DNA from: Tabrizicola sp.
Lineage (GTDB): Bacteria; Pseudomonadota; Alphaproteobacteria; Rhodobacterales; Rhodobacteraceae
Assembly (NCBI RefSeq): GCF_016793705.1
Contig: NZ_JAEULO010000052.1
Coordinates: forward strand, 62,001-126,000
Length of the DNA: 64,000 nt
Direction: 5' to 3'
Shown one piece after another: positions 53,974-62,619 of the stretch. The position numbers were made by a program, and so were the translations under genes. The notes below the pieces were generated by a model. It was given only the letters and a program-made list of their open reading frames with translations, was not told the DNA's origin and searched no databases. How positions within the stretch are numbered: the first letter of the stretch is position 1; each line of letters begins with the position of its first letter.

Positions 53974-54754
53974 GGCAGACTGGGACCAACCCGAGCGCAT
54001 CTCGCCCGAGGACCGGCTGGCCGCCGAGGCGCTGATCGTCGACGTGGACGGGTTTGAAGGGCCGCTGGACCTTCTCCTGACGCTGAGCCGCACGCAGAAG
54101 GTGGACCTGCGGAAGATTTCCGTCCTGAAACTGGCCGAGCAGTATCTGGGCTTCGTCGAAAAGGCGCGGACGCTGCGGATTGAGCTGGCGGCGGATTACC
54201 TGGTGATGGCGGCCTGGCTCGCCTTTCTGAAATCGCGGCTGCTGTTGCCGCCGGAACCGGGCGACGAGGGGCCAAGCGCCGAGGACCTGGCGGCGCATCT
54301 GGCCTTCCAGCTGGAACGGTTGCAGGCGATGCGGGATGCCGCCGCCCGGCTGATGGGGCGCGACCAGCGGGGACGAGATTTCTTCGCGCGTGGGGTGCCG
54401 GAAGACCTGACGCATCACCGCAAGGTCAGCTATACGGCAACGCTGCTGGACCTGATGCGCGCCTATGCGCAGATCAGGACGAAGGACGAGTTCCGGCCCT
54501 TTGTGCTGGATCGGGAGCATGTCTACACGATGGAACAGGCGCTGGAGCGGATGCGGGGGCTGATCGGCTATGTCGGCGACTGGGCCACGCTGGTGAGCTT
54601 CCTGCCGGACGGCTGGGACGCGACGCCGATGGCGCGGCGGTCCTCGCTGGCCTCGCATTTCGCGGCGGTGCTGGAGATGGCGAAGCGGGGCCAAGTGGTG
54701 CTGCGGCAGGGCGAGACCTTCGCGCCCATCGAATTGCGCCGGAAGGAGGGGTGA
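53966..54754 (+). CDS. scpA: Segregation and condensation protein A
   Basis: Kleisin subunit of the SMC-ScpAB condensin. The 262-residue protein has the N-terminal kleisin segment DVDGFEGPLDLLLTLSRTQKVDL, the helix ISVLKLAEQYLGFVEKA and LAADYLVMAAWLAFLKSRLL, and a C-terminal winged-helix region near 190-262. It overlaps nagZ by 8 bp and scpB by 4 bp (ATGA). The smc gene is not in the window. Confidence 0.96.
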   Translation: MAEADWDQPERISPEDRLAAEALIVDVDGFEGPLDLLLTLSRTQKVDLRKISVLKLAEQYLGFVEKARTLRIELAADYLVMAAWLAFLKSRLLLPPEPGDEGPSAEDLAAHLAFQLERLQAMRDAAARLMGRDQRGRDFFARGVPEDLTHHRKVSYTATLLDLMRAYAQIRTKDEFRPFVLDREHVYTMEQALERMRGLIGYVGDWATLVSFLPDGWDATPMARRSSLASHFAAVLEMAKRGQVVLRQGETFAPIELRRKEG

Positions 54755-55392
54755 TGCCCCAGGACGAGGAAGACAGCCTGTTCGACGCTCCGCCGATGGG
54801 CGAACAGGAGCGGATGGTGGAGGCGATCCTCTTTGCCAGTGCCGAGCCGGTGACGCTGGCCGAGCTGGAGGCGCGGATGCCGCATGGCGCGGACCCGGCG
54901 GAGGCGCTGGTGCATCTGAAGCGGCGCTATGAGGGGCGGGGGGTGAACCTGGTGCACGTGGGCGACGCCTATGCCTTCCGCACCGCCGCCGACCTTGGCT
55001 TCCTGATGCGGCGCGAGACGGTGGAGGTGCGGAAGCTGTCGCGCGCGGCGATCGAGACCTTGGCGATCGTGGCCTATCATCAGCCGGTGACGCGGGCGGA
55101 GATCGAGGAAATCCGGGGGGTTGCGGTCAGCCGGGGGACGGTGGATCAGCTGATGGAGCTGGAATGGATCCGGCTGGGGCGGCGGCGGATGACGCCCGGC
55201 AGGCCGGTGACGTTTGTGGTGACGGAGACGTTCCTCGACCATTTCGGCCTGGAATCGGCGCGCGACCTGCCGGGGTTGAAGGAGCTGCGGGCGGCGGGAT
55301 TGCTGGACTCGCGGCCCCTGCCGGGGCAGGCTGCGACGGCGGACGAGGACGAGGAAGCCCAGGTCGGGCAGAGCGAGTTGTTCGAGGACTGA
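54751..55392 (+). CDS. scpB: Segregation and condensation protein B
   Basis: Regulatory kite subunit that dimerises and binds ScpA. The 213-residue protein has two winged-helix domains: MVEAILFASAEPVTLAELEA (about 17-90) and LSRAAIETLAIVAYHQPVTRAEIEEIRG in pieces (about 95-180). The acidic C-terminal tail (DEDEEAQVGQSELFED) is dispensable in relatives. The start overlaps the scpA stop. GAGGCGGGG follows its stop as ribosome site for the next small gene. Confidence 0.96.
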   Translation: MMPQDEEDSLFDAPPMGEQERMVEAILFASAEPVTLAELEARMPHGADPAEALVHLKRRYEGRGVNLVHVGDAYAFRTAADLGFLMRRETVEVRKLSRAAIETLAIVAYHQPVTRAEIEEIRGVAVSRGTVDQLMELEWIRLGRRRMTPGRPVTFVVTETFLDHFGLESARDLPGLKELRAAGLLDSRPLPGQAATADEDEEAQVGQSELFED

Positions 55393-55402
55393 GGAGGCGG
55401 GG

Positions 55403-55603
55403 ATGAACCTGAACGGCCTTTTCAACATGCTGGCGAAGATGCTCGTTCGCAGCGCCATGGATGCTGGAGTGGACTATGCCGCACGGCGGGGCAAGCCCGA
55501 GGCGGAGATGACGCCGGAGGAACGCGAGCAGGCGAAGAAGGCTCGGGATTTGGCCTCGCGGGCAAAGCAGGTGCAGAAGGTTACTCGCCGGCTGTGGCGC
55601 TGA
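55403..55603 (+). CDS. Small conserved protein after scpB
   Basis: A 66-residue basic protein: NLNGLFNMLAKMLVRSAMDA, then AARRGKPEAEMTPEEREQAK and RDLASRAKQVQKVTRRLWR. The N-terminal helix is amphipathic, the remainder very charged. It is 10 bp after scpB with GAGGCGGGG before the ATG. No known domain; not TatA, though tat genes often follow scpB in relatives. Its last 23 bp overlap the end of the convergent gene. Confidence 0.7.
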   Translation: MNLNGLFNMLAKMLVRSAMDAGVDYAARRGKPEAEMTPEEREQAKKARDLASRAKQVQKVTRRLWR

Positions 55604-56048
55604 AGCCGCAGGGTCGGGCGAGGCCCAGCGAGGCCAGCGTCCGCGACAGGGGGTCGGGCAGGGCGAGGCCGGGCTGGATGTAGAGGCCGGTCTTGAGGCG
55701 GTCATCGAGCCGCGTCATCCATGTGACCGTCAGGAAGGGCGCAGGCGGCGGGCGCGAGAGGTAGGGGTCGACCGAGCCCAACGCGCCGCCGACGAAGGCT
55801 TGCAGGCTGTCCGACAGGGCATCGACCTCGGCGCGCGACGCCCGCCAGCGCATCGGCTCTGGCCCCGGCATCCCGGCTCCGGTGACCTGCACCAGGCTGA
55901 TCCAGCCGTCCGACAGGGCGAAGGTGCAGAAGACGGCGTGATCGGGCGAGGCATCGGGCCAGACCTCGAATGTCAGGCGGTTGGCATCGGCGGGCGGACC
56001 CGCGATCATCGCGGCAAGGCACAGCGCTAGTGTCCAGCGAGCCCGCAT
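55581..56048 (-). CDS. Periplasmic protein of unknown function
   Basis: A 155-residue protein with a signal peptide (MRARWTLALCLAAMIAGPPADA). The mature protein, with FEVWPDASPDHAVFCTFALS, VTGAGMPGPEPMRW and PFLTVTWMTRLDDRLKTGLY, has two cysteines (one in VFCTF, one in RPCGFSA) that may pair. No recognised family. It converges on the small gene after scpB and overlaps it by 23 bp, without a terminator hairpin. It reads downstream of the dCTP deaminase gene, 52 bp away. Confidence 0.7.
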   Translation of the reverse strand: MRARWTLALCLAAMIAGPPADANRLTFEVWPDASPDHAVFCTFALSDGWISLVQVTGAGMPGPEPMRWRASRAEVDALSDSLQAFVGGALGSVDPYLSRPPPAPFLTVTWMTRLDDRLKTGLYIQPGLALPDPLSRTLASLGLARPCGFSATAGE

Positions 56049-56100
56049 CGACGCCCTCCCTCGGGGTCTGCGCGCGGGTCAGCATAGCACGAAATGGGTG

Positions 56101-57180
56101 TCAGGCCGAGCGGAACTGTTTGGCGAGCTTCAAGCCCTGGCCCTGGTAGTTCGAGGCGATCCCCGCGCCATAGAGGGTTTCGGGGCGTTCGGCCATGCGT
56201 TCGTAGACCAGGCGGCCCACGACCTGCCCATGTTCCAGTACGAAGGGGGCTTCGTGGCAGCGCACCTCCAGCACTCCACGGGACCCCGCGCCCCCGGCGG
56301 CGGCGTGGCCGAAGCCGGGATCGAAGAAGCCCGCGTAGTGGACGCGGAATTCGCCGACCATGGCGAGGTAGGGGGCCATCTCGGCGGCATAGTCGAGGGG
56401 GATCGTCACCGCCTCGCGGCTGACGAGGATGTAGAAGGCGCCGGGGTCGAGGATGATGCGGCCGTCGGTGGTGTGCAACTCCTCCCAGAAATCGGAGGCG
56501 GGGTAGTGGCCGATCCGGTCCAGATCGACGACGCCGGTATGCGGCTTGGCGCGGTAGCCGACGAGGGTGCCGGTGGCGGGCTTCAGGTCGACGGAAAAGC
56601 CGAGGCCTTCGGAGATCACCGCCTCGCCTGACACCAGCGGGTCGGCGGCGTGCAGCGCGGTCAGTTCGGCGTCGGTGAGGACCGCCTGTCCCCGGCGGAA
56701 GCGGATCTGGTTCAGCCGCTGGCCCTCGCGGACGAGGACCGAGAAGCTGCGCGGGCAGACCTCGGCATAGAGCGGGCCGGTATAGGCTTCGGGGATGCGG
56801 TCGAATTCCACGCCGCCGTCGGTGATGGTGCGGGTCAGAAGGTCGAGTCGGCCGGAGGAGCTTTTGGCGTTCGCCACGGCAGTCACGCCAGGGGGCAGGG
56901 CCAGCCGTTCGGCCAGCGGGATGACGTAGACGCAGTTCTTCTCCAGCACCGCGCCTTCTGCGAGGTTCACCTTGTGCATGGTGAATTCGTCCAGTCGTTC
57001 CTGCACCGTCCGGCCATGCCCTGCCAGGAACGAGGCGCGGACGCGGTAGGCGACGGGACCAAGCCGCAGGTCGAGGCTGGCGGGCTGAATCTGGTCGTCG
57101 CGGATGGCGGGCGCGGCGGCTAGTGCGCCGTCAGTGATCAGCTGGCGCAGGGCCTGCGCGGGCAGAACTCCGGATGTCAT
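56101..57180 (-). CDS. dcd: dCTP deaminase, double-length alphaproteobacterial form
   Basis: Deaminates dCTP to dUTP on the way to dTMP. The 359-residue protein is about twice the length of E. coli Dcd (193), with two dCTP deaminase/dUTPase-like halves; the N-terminal half has IRDDQIQPASLDLRLGPVAYR and AVANAKSSSGRLDLLTRTI, the second half REAVTIPLDYAAEMAPYLAM and FFDPGFGHAAAGGAG. Active-site segments SSSGR and FFDPGF are present in separate halves. A two-domain form of this kind is known in alphaproteobacteria. It begins 71 bp from the tRNA. Confidence 0.9.
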   Translation of the reverse strand: MTSGVLPAQALRQLITDGALAAAPAIRDDQIQPASLDLRLGPVAYRVRASFLAGHGRTVQERLDEFTMHKVNLAEGAVLEKNCVYVIPLAERLALPPGVTAVANAKSSSGRLDLLTRTITDGGVEFDRIPEAYTGPLYAEVCPRSFSVLVREGQRLNQIRFRRGQAVLTDAELTALHAADPLVSGEAVISEGLGFSVDLKPATGTLVGYRAKPHTGVVDLDRIGHYPASDFWEELHTTDGRIILDPGAFYILVSREAVTIPLDYAAEMAPYLAMVGEFRVHYAGFFDPGFGHAAAGGAGSRGVLEVRCHEAPFVLEHGQVVGRLVYERMAERPETLYGAGIASNYQGQGLKLAKQFRSA

Positions 57181-57247
57181 CGCATTCCCCCGCGGGCTGG
57201 ATATGAAACCGCCCGCGCTGCCATGGGGCAGGCGGGCGGGTTTTCGA

Positions 57248-57325
57248 TGGTCGGGCCGGAGAGATTCGAACTCTCGACCTCCCGCCCCCCAGACGGACGC
57301 GCTAACCAGGCTGCGCTACGGCCCG
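57248..57325 (-). tRNA. tRNA-Pro(GGG)
   Basis: On the minus strand: acceptor CGGGCCG paired with CGGCCCG, D arm with GCGCAGCCTGGTTAGCGC, anticodon stem TCCGT/GCGGG (two G-U pairs) with loop CTGGGGG, giving anticodon GGG, T arm AGAGTTCGAATCTCT, discriminator A, and the CCA end encoded in the gene (57250-57248). The gene is complete. A GC stretch and TTTTCG follow as a possible terminator. Confidence 0.95.
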
Positions 57326-57385
57326 ACACGGGGGGATACATACCGATATTCCGGGCCGGGGCAAGCGGGAAAGCGCATGGAGGCG

Positions 57386-58039
57386 TCAGCCGATGCCGCC
57401 TTCGGCCCGCGCGGCCAGCCGGGCGCGCAGCGCGGCCAGCCGCCGGGCGATTTCGGCCAGCTCTCGCCGGTTCCCGGATCCCGAATTGCGCGGCAAGGTC
57501 CTGATCATACTGGCAAAAGTAGTGTCGGTGCGCAGGGTGGGCTTCTTCGGCGGCATCGTGCGGGCGAGAGCCGGGGGCGCGTCGAAGGCCTGGTCGAAGA
57601 GCGGCAGGGTGCTTTGTTCGACCGGCGCCCGGGCGGGCCGTGATGGCGGTGCCGAGACGGCTTCGGGCTCGGGGTCGTCGATGGCGATGAAGCCGGCTTC
57701 GGGAACCTCGATCTCCGGCGCCTCGACTGCCGCCGCAGGCGGGGCGATCAGATCCTCGACGCTGACCGAATCGTCGGTCAGCCCGGCGACATGGCGCACG
57801 CCCTGGTCGCGCAGGATCTTCTGCACCCCGCGGATCGTCAGGCCTTCGTCATGCAGAAGCCGCTTGATCCCGGTGAGGAGCGCCACATCGGAGGGGCGAT
57901 AGTAACGCCGCCCCCCGGCGCGTTTGACCGGCTTGATCTGCGGAAAGCGGCTTTCCCAGAAGCGCAGCACATGCGCGGGGGTGTCAAGCGACTCGGCAAC
58001 CTCGCTGATGGTGCGGAAGGCGTCGGGCGACTTGTCCAT
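57386..58039 (-). CDS. MerR family regulator next to ihfA
   Basis: A 217-residue protein with an N-terminal MerR-type helix-turn-helix (about 8-75: [22 protein letters not shown], then [20 protein letters not shown] in pieces) and a C-terminal part with no recognisable effector domain, Pro/Ala-rich at 95-165 and ending in an Arg-rich helix ([21 protein letters not shown]). The arrangement plsX-fabH-ihfA-merR is conserved in alphaproteobacteria; the target is unknown. It starts 9 bp after the ihfA stop. Confidence 0.88.
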   Translation of the reverse strand: MDKSPDAFRTISEVAESLDTPAHVLRFWESRFPQIKPVKRAGGRRYYRPSDVALLTGIKRLLHDEGLTIRGVQKILRDQGVRHVAGLTDDSVSVEDLIAPPAAAVEAPEIEVPEAGFIAIDDPEPEAVSAPPSRPARAPVEQSTLPLFDQAFDAPPALARTMPPKKPTLRTDTTFASMIRTLPRNSGSGNRRELAEIARRLAALRARLAARAEGGIG

Positions 58040-58048
58040 CCGCCGTCC

Positions 58049-58351
58049 TTAGCGCTTCTTCCCGGCGGCCACGCGATCCTTCATCAGATGCGAGGGGCGG
58101 AAGGTCAGGACGCGGCGAGGCGAGATCGGCACTTCCTCGCCCGTCTTGGGGTTGCGACCGACGCGGGCGGTCTTGGCGCGGACCGAAAAGGTGCCGAAGG
58201 AGGAAATCTTCACCGTCTCGCCCGAGGCGAGCGCGTCGGACATATGTTGCAGGACCGCTTCGACGAGATTGGCAGATTCGTTTCGGCTGAGGCCCACTTC
58301 ACGAAACACGGCTTCGGAAAGGTCCATCCGGGTCAGGGTCTTCTCGCTCAT
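58049..58351 (-). CDS. ihfA: Integration host factor alpha subunit
   Basis: DNA-bending nucleoid protein, half of the IHF heterodimer. The 100-residue product is complete: [50 protein letters not shown] in pieces, with the DNA-intercalating Pro in [23 protein letters not shown] 58351 fits the family; the frame from 58414 adds 21 residues. Between fabH (58442) and this start there are 90 bp, rich in AT, that may hold a promoter. Confidence 0.96.
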   Translation of the reverse strand: MSEKTLTRMDLSEAVFREVGLSRNESANLVEAVLQHMSDALASGETVKISSFGTFSVRAKTARVGRNPKTGEEVPISPRRVLTFRPSHLMKDRVAAGKKR

Positions 58352-58441
58352 CTCGTCCCCCACGAGTTGTTGTGGCGCGAGGATGGGCCGGATGGATTTA
58401 CGAGTCAATATCAAGCACTTGGGAAGCGCCGTTAAAGGCGA

Positions 58442-59410
58442 TTACCAGCGCAGGACGACCGAGCCCCAGGCAAGGCCGCCGCCGATGGCCTCGGTCACTA
58501 CAAGATCGCCCGGCTTGATCTGGCCGCGCGCCTTGCCGACGGACAGGGCGAGGGGAATCGAGGCGGCGGAGGTGTTGCCGTGATCCTGCACGGTGACGAC
58601 GACACGCTCCATCGGGACCTGCATCCGTTTCGCGGTGCCCTCGATGATGCGGATATTGGCCTGGTGCGGGACGATCCAGTCGACATCTTCTGCGGTCAGC
58701 CCGGCCTTGTCCAGCGCGGTATGCGCAGTTTCGGCAAGCTTTTCAATGGCATGGCGGAAGACTTCCTTGCCTTCCATCACCAGATGCCCGGTCGTCCCGG
58801 TCGAGGTGCCGCCATCGACGTAGAGGATATCCTTGTAGCGCCCGTCGGAATTGAGGTCGGTGGCGAGGATGCCGCGGTCGTTGCTGGTGCCCTGGCCCTC
58901 GACCGCTTCCACCACGACGGCACCAGCGCCGTCACCGAAAAGGACGCAGGTGGTGCGGTCGTTCCAGTTCATCAGGCGGGAGAAGGTCTCGGCCCCGATC
59001 ACCAGCACACGGGCCGCCTGGCCGGAGACGATCAACGCATTGGCATTGGCCATGGCGAAGACGAATCCGGCGCACACGGCCTGGACGTCGAAGGCGAAGC
59101 CCTTGGTGATCCCCAATGCGGCCTGCACCATGGTGGCGACCGAGGGGAAGGTGAGGTCGGGGGTGGAGGTGGCGACGATGATGGCATCCACGGCGTCGGC
59201 CTCGATCCCGGCGTCCGACAGGGCGGCGATGGCGGCACGGGTGGCGAGGTCGCTGGTCAGCTGGCCCTCGGCGGCGAAATGGCGGCGCTCGATGCCGGAG
59301 CGTGAGCGGATCCATTCGTCCGATGTCTCGACGATGGTTTCGAATTCAGAGTTGGGGACGACGCGGTCGGGCAGGTAATGCCCGACGCCCCTGACTGCGG
59401 CGCGTATCAT
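58442..59410 (-). CDS. fabH: 3-oxoacyl-ACP synthase III
   Basis: Starts fatty acid synthesis by condensing acetyl-CoA with malonyl-ACP. The 322-residue protein has the catalytic triad: Cys in FDVQAVCAGFVFAMANANAL (near 112), His in DWIVPHQANIRIIEG and Asn in VQDHGNTSAASIPLAL. The ATG at 59410 overlaps the plsX stop (ATGA). The longer frame to 60235 is a shadow across plsX. Confidence 0.97.
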   Translation of the reverse strand: MIRAAVRGVGHYLPDRVVPNSEFETIVETSDEWIRSRSGIERRHFAAEGQLTSDLATRAAIAALSDAGIEADAVDAIIVATSTPDLTFPSVATMVQAALGITKGFAFDVQAVCAGFVFAMANANALIVSGQAARVLVIGAETFSRLMNWNDRTTCVLFGDGAGAVVVEAVEGQGTSNDRGILATDLNSDGRYKDILYVDGGTSTGTTGHLVMEGKEVFRHAIEKLAETAHTALDKAGLTAEDVDWIVPHQANIRIIEGTAKRMQVPMERVVVTVQDHGNTSAASIPLALSVGKARGQIKPGDLVVTEAIGGGLAWGSVVLRW

Positions 59411-60534
59411 TCGGAAGGATTGCCTCCGGTCCCGGCCTTTTCGGCCCCCACTTGCGCATCCTGCCCCGCGACTTCGGCGGATGCAACCCGCGCGGCGAGC
59501 CGTTCCAGGAAACGGACTTGTGCCAGCTGGTAGGCAAGGCCGATGGCGGCAGCGATCCCGGTCGCATCGGCGGAACCGTGCGATTTGACCACGGTGCCGT
59601 TCAGGCCGAGGAAGACGCCGCCGTTCACACGGCGCGGGTCGATCCTGAGTTGCAGCCGTTTCAGCGCGCCACGGGCCAGCAGCGCGCCGAGCTTGGCCAG
59701 CAGGGTCGAGGTCAGGGTCTGCTTCAAGAGATCGCCGACCAGCCGCGCGGTGCCTTCGATGGCTTTCAGGGCGACATTGCCGGTGAAGCCGTCGGTCACG
59801 ATCACGTCGACCCGGTCGGAGAGGATGTCGGTGCCCTCGACGAAGCCCACGTAGTCGAAACTGCCCGCCTCGGCACTGCGGGAGAGCAGGGTGTTCGCCT
59901 CTTGCAGCTCGGCCCGGCCCTTGTGCTCTTCGGTGCCGACGTTCAGGAGGCCGACGCGCGGGCGGGCGATCGCGAGGCCGTTGCGGGCGTAGGAGGCGCC
60001 CATGAAGGCGTATTGCAGAAGGTCGGCGGGGTCGGCCTTCACGTCGGCGCCCATGTCGAGCATGACGTTGGTCTTGCCGGGCGTGGGTGTCGGGAAGAAG
60101 CTGGCGATGGCGGGCCGGTTCAGGCCGGGCAGCTTGCGCAGCCGCAGCATCGACACCGCCATCAGCGCGCCGGTGTTGCCGCAGGAGACCGCCGCCGCCG
60201 CCTCGCCATCCTTCACCGCATCGATGGTTGACCACATCGAGGTGCCCTGCCCGTGGCGCATGACCTGGGCGGGCTTGTCCTCCATCGTCACCACGCGTTC
60301 GGCATGGCGGAGCGTCACGCGCGAGGCAAGGTCGGGGTGCCGGGCGAGGAGGGGGCTGAGTGCGGCCTCGTCCCCGTGCAGGATCACGTCCATGCGGGGA
60401 TGGCGGGTCAGCGAATCGACCAGGCCGACAACGACGGCTGCCGGCCCGCGATCGCCACCCATGGCGTCAACTGAAATGACTACGCGCTCGGGAGCCGTGG
60501 CAGACGCAGACGCATACTCGGGTCCGGTGGCCAT
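59407..60534 (-). CDS. plsX: Phosphate acyltransferase PlsX
   Basis: Converts acyl-ACP to acyl-phosphate for phospholipid synthesis. The 375-residue protein has VISVDAMGGDRGPAAVVVGL, TLRHAERVVTMEDKPAQVMR, VDAVKDGEAAAAVSCGNTGALMAVSM in pieces (AAVSCGNTGALMAV), and VIVTDGFTGNVALKAIEGT. The N-terminal 20 residues before VISVDAMGG are not conserved and the start could be slightly further in. Upstream is rpmF, 23 bp away, giving the well-known rpmF-plsX-fabH operon. Confidence 0.97.
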   Translation of the reverse strand: MATGPEYASASATAPERVVISVDAMGGDRGPAAVVVGLVDSLTRHPRMDVILHGDEAALSPLLARHPDLASRVTLRHAERVVTMEDKPAQVMRHGQGTSMWSTIDAVKDGEAAAAVSCGNTGALMAVSMLRLRKLPGLNRPAIASFFPTPTPGKTNVMLDMGADVKADPADLLQYAFMGASYARNGLAIARPRVGLLNVGTEEHKGRAELQEANTLLSRSAEAGSFDYVGFVEGTDILSDRVDVIVTDGFTGNVALKAIEGTARLVGDLLKQTLTSTLLAKLGALLARGALKRLQLRIDPRRVNGGVFLGLNGTVVKSHGSADATGIAAAIGLAYQLAQVRFLERLAARVASAEVAGQDAQVGAEKAGTGGNPSE

Positions 60535-60557
60535 GGGTCAATCGCGCGGGGCGTGGC

Positions 60558-60764
60558 TTACGCCGCGTCCTCGTCGATGTCGACTTCGCGCGCCATCGAG
60601 ACGACTTCGCGCGAATCGTAGTGGCCGCAGGCGCTGCACACATGGTGCGGACGCTTCAACTCGCCACAGTTCGGGCAGTCGTTCGGATTGGCAGCGACCA
60701 GCGCGTCATGCGCACGGCGCATGTTGCGGCGGGATTTCGTGGTGCGGTTCTGCGGGACAGCCAT
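60558..60764 (-). CDS. rpmF: 50S ribosomal protein L32
   Basis: The 68-residue product [20 protein letters not shown] at the start, then a zinc ribbon with [21 protein letters not shown] (both CxxC pairs intact, so the zinc-containing form), and the tail [17 protein letters not shown]. Upstream of plsX and fabH as in most bacteria. The 184-bp gap to DUF177 contains no gene that I can see. Confidence 0.98.
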   Translation of the reverse strand: MAVPQNRTTKSRRNMRRAHDALVAANPNDCPNCGELKRPHHVCSACGHYDSREVVSMAREVDIDEDAA

Positions 60765-60948
60765 GTCTCAACCTCGGGCAGTGGGGACATGCGCCCCGGA
60801 TTTCCTTTGCGATTTCAGCGCGATCCTGCCAGATTCGGCAATAGGGAACGGATGCTGTCTCGCAGCTTGAATGAGGCGCGGAACATACTCGGATTTCGGG
60901 TCGGCGCAACCCCCTTTTCGCGGGTACTGTAAGGGCATGAGCGGGCGG

Positions 60949-61524
60949 TCACTCATCCCCCTCCGATCCCGGTTCGCCCTTTGCCGCAAGCTTCGCCGCA
61001 AGGCCTTGCAGGCCGGCGAAAGGCTTCAGATCGGCGTCGGTCAGGGGCGTCACGCCATCTGCCGCGTGCAGCCCGTCCGCAAACTCCGCCCCCGGCGCGC
61101 GGGGGTAGAGCGGCAGGGCGAGGGCTAGCGCCTCGGCGGCGATCTCGGCAAGGTCGATCACCTCGGGCATCGGCTCGACGCTGTCGTCCTCGGGCATCTC
61201 CACCTCGTCGCCTTCGGGCGTCTCCAGCCCCGCGACAAAGCGGCGGCGGACGGGTTCGGAGACTTGCGCCGGAACCGGGGCCAGCGTGATGCCGCAGGCC
61301 TGGTCGGCTGCCGCAGTCAGGGTCGCGTCCAGCACCAGCTCGTCACGCCCCGCCGGGCGAATCTCGCCGGTCAGCTCCAGCCGGTAGAGCGCGATCAGCC
61401 CAAGGTCCTCGGCCAGGGCGGCGCGTTCCCCGGCATCGGGGCGATAGCTGAACCGCGTGGGCTTGCGCGGGCTGAGGCCGCCGGCGCGGAAGCGGGTGGG
61501 GCGGGAGATGTCTGCGTTGGTCAT
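60949..61524 (-). CDS. DUF177 (YceD) family protein
   Basis: A 191-residue acidic protein of the YceD/DUF177 family, involved in 23S rRNA/ribosome metabolism in plants and E. coli though the mechanism is unresolved. Visible: FRAGGLSPRKPTRFSYRPDA, AADQACGITLAPVPAQVSEPV with a Cys in place of the family's CxR pair, and DLAEIAAEALALALPLYPRAP. ATG 61524 gives the family start (MTNADISRPTRF); the frame from 61614 adds 30 atypical residues. It is upstream of rpmF in the same direction, as usual. Confidence 0.88.
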   Translation of the reverse strand: MTNADISRPTRFRAGGLSPRKPTRFSYRPDAGERAALAEDLGLIALYRLELTGEIRPAGRDELVLDATLTAAADQACGITLAPVPAQVSEPVRRRFVAGLETPEGDEVEMPEDDSVEPMPEVIDLAEIAAEALALALPLYPRAPGAEFADGLHAADGVTPLTDADLKPFAGLQGLAAKLAAKGEPGSEGDE

Positions 61525-61670
61525 GTCACGCTTTCCGGGAACTGCGGCCCGAGGCCCGGGTGCGGCGTTCCATTCTTGTGCAAGGGGCTGATCATCTGAT
61601 ATCCCGATTGCCAAGGGTTTTGAAGAACCCGCTTCGGCAGATGATGTTTCAGCGGGACATGAGGGCAGGC

Positions 61671-62159
61671 ATGGCAGATTTCCGGTTGTCGCGGTCGTTC
61701 CTGGCGGCCTGCCAGGTGTCGCGCAAGCAATGCCTTATGCTGGCGCTGGTTGCCTCGGTCGCCGCCTGCGCGCCGGTCTACCGCAACCACGGCTATGTTC
61801 CCAGCGAAGACGAACTGGCGCTGGTCGAGGTGGGCACCGACACGCGCGAGACCGTTGGCCAGAAGATCGGGCGACCCTCGACCTCGGGCCTTCTGAACGA
61901 TGTCGGCTGGTTCTATGTGCAAAGCCGCTACCGCCATTTCGGCCCGCGCGAGCCGAAGGAGGTCGACCGTCAGGTGTTGGCGGTGACCTTTAACGAGGCG
62001 GGGACGGTCGAGAATATCGCCCGCTACGGGCTGGAGGATGGCCGCGTGGTCGAGATCTCGCGCCGGGTCACCGAGACCAACGTGAAGGGCCTGTCCTTCA
62101 TCCAGCAGATCCTGGGCAACTTCGGCCGGGTCGACGCGGGCAGCCTGCTGGCGGACTGA
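61671..62159 (+). CDS. bamE: Outer membrane assembly lipoprotein BamE
   Basis: Part of the BAM complex that inserts outer-membrane proteins. The 162-residue protein has a signal sequence with lipobox VAAC (LMLALVASVAAC), then YVPSEDELALVEVGTDTRETV, the SmpA/OmlA core GRPSTSGLLNDVGWFYVQSR and a terminal segment FIQQILGNFGRVD. Frames open upstream to 61560, but the ATG at 61671 gives the best signal peptide (MADFRLSRSFLAACQVSRKQ before it); ATG 61737 (MLALVASVA) is also possible. Divergent to DUF177. Confidence 0.9.
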   Translation: MADFRLSRSFLAACQVSRKQCLMLALVASVAACAPVYRNHGYVPSEDELALVEVGTDTRETVGQKIGRPSTSGLLNDVGWFYVQSRYRHFGPREPKEVDRQVLAVTFNEAGTVENIARYGLEDGRVVEISRRVTETNVKGLSFIQQILGNFGRVDAGSLLAD

Positions 62160-62164
62160 TCCGC

Positions 62165-62560
62165 TCACTCCTCCGGTTGGAAGGTCAGCGCGACCCCGTT
62201 GATACAGTAGCGCAGGCCCCCCCGGTCGCGCGGTCCGTCGGGGAAGACATGGCCCAGATGCGCGGCGCAGCGCGGGCAGTGCACCTCGGTCCGGACCATG
62301 AAATGGCTGCGGTCCTCGGATTCTTCCACCGCCTCGGGCGCGATCGGCGCTGTGAAGCTGGGCCAGCCGCACCCCGACTCGAACTTGTCCTCCTGCTCGA
62401 AGAGCGGCGCGCCGCAGCACACGCAATGGAAGGTTCCCGCCTCTTTCGGGAAGCCGGGATGCGAGAAGGCGCGTTCCGTCCCGTGCTGCCGCGTCACCCG
62501 GTAGGCGGCTTCGTCCAGTTCGGCCCGCCATTCGGCATCGGTCTTCTCGATCTTGTCCAT
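62165..62560 (-). CDS. msrB: Peptide methionine (R)-S-oxide reductase
   Basis: Reduces methionine-R-sulfoxide with thioredoxin. The 131-residue protein has the zinc CxxC pairs ([12 protein letters not shown] and [17 protein letters not shown]), [16 protein letters not shown], and the catalytic Cys in [14 protein letters not shown] 62560 ([15 protein letters not shown]) is the family start; the open frame from 62629 overlaps the next gene's start. It converges with bamE, 5 bp apart. Confidence 0.96.
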   Translation of the reverse strand: MDKIEKTDAEWRAELDEAAYRVTRQHGTERAFSHPGFPKEAGTFHCVCCGAPLFEQEDKFESGCGWPSFTAPIAPEAVEESEDRSHFMVRTEVHCPRCAAHLGHVFPDGPRDRGGLRYCINGVALTFQPEE

Positions 62561-62619
62561 GCTGCGTCCCCTGTTCGGATATGCGATAGATAGGACGTCA
62601 CGGCGCGGGGGAAAAGGGC

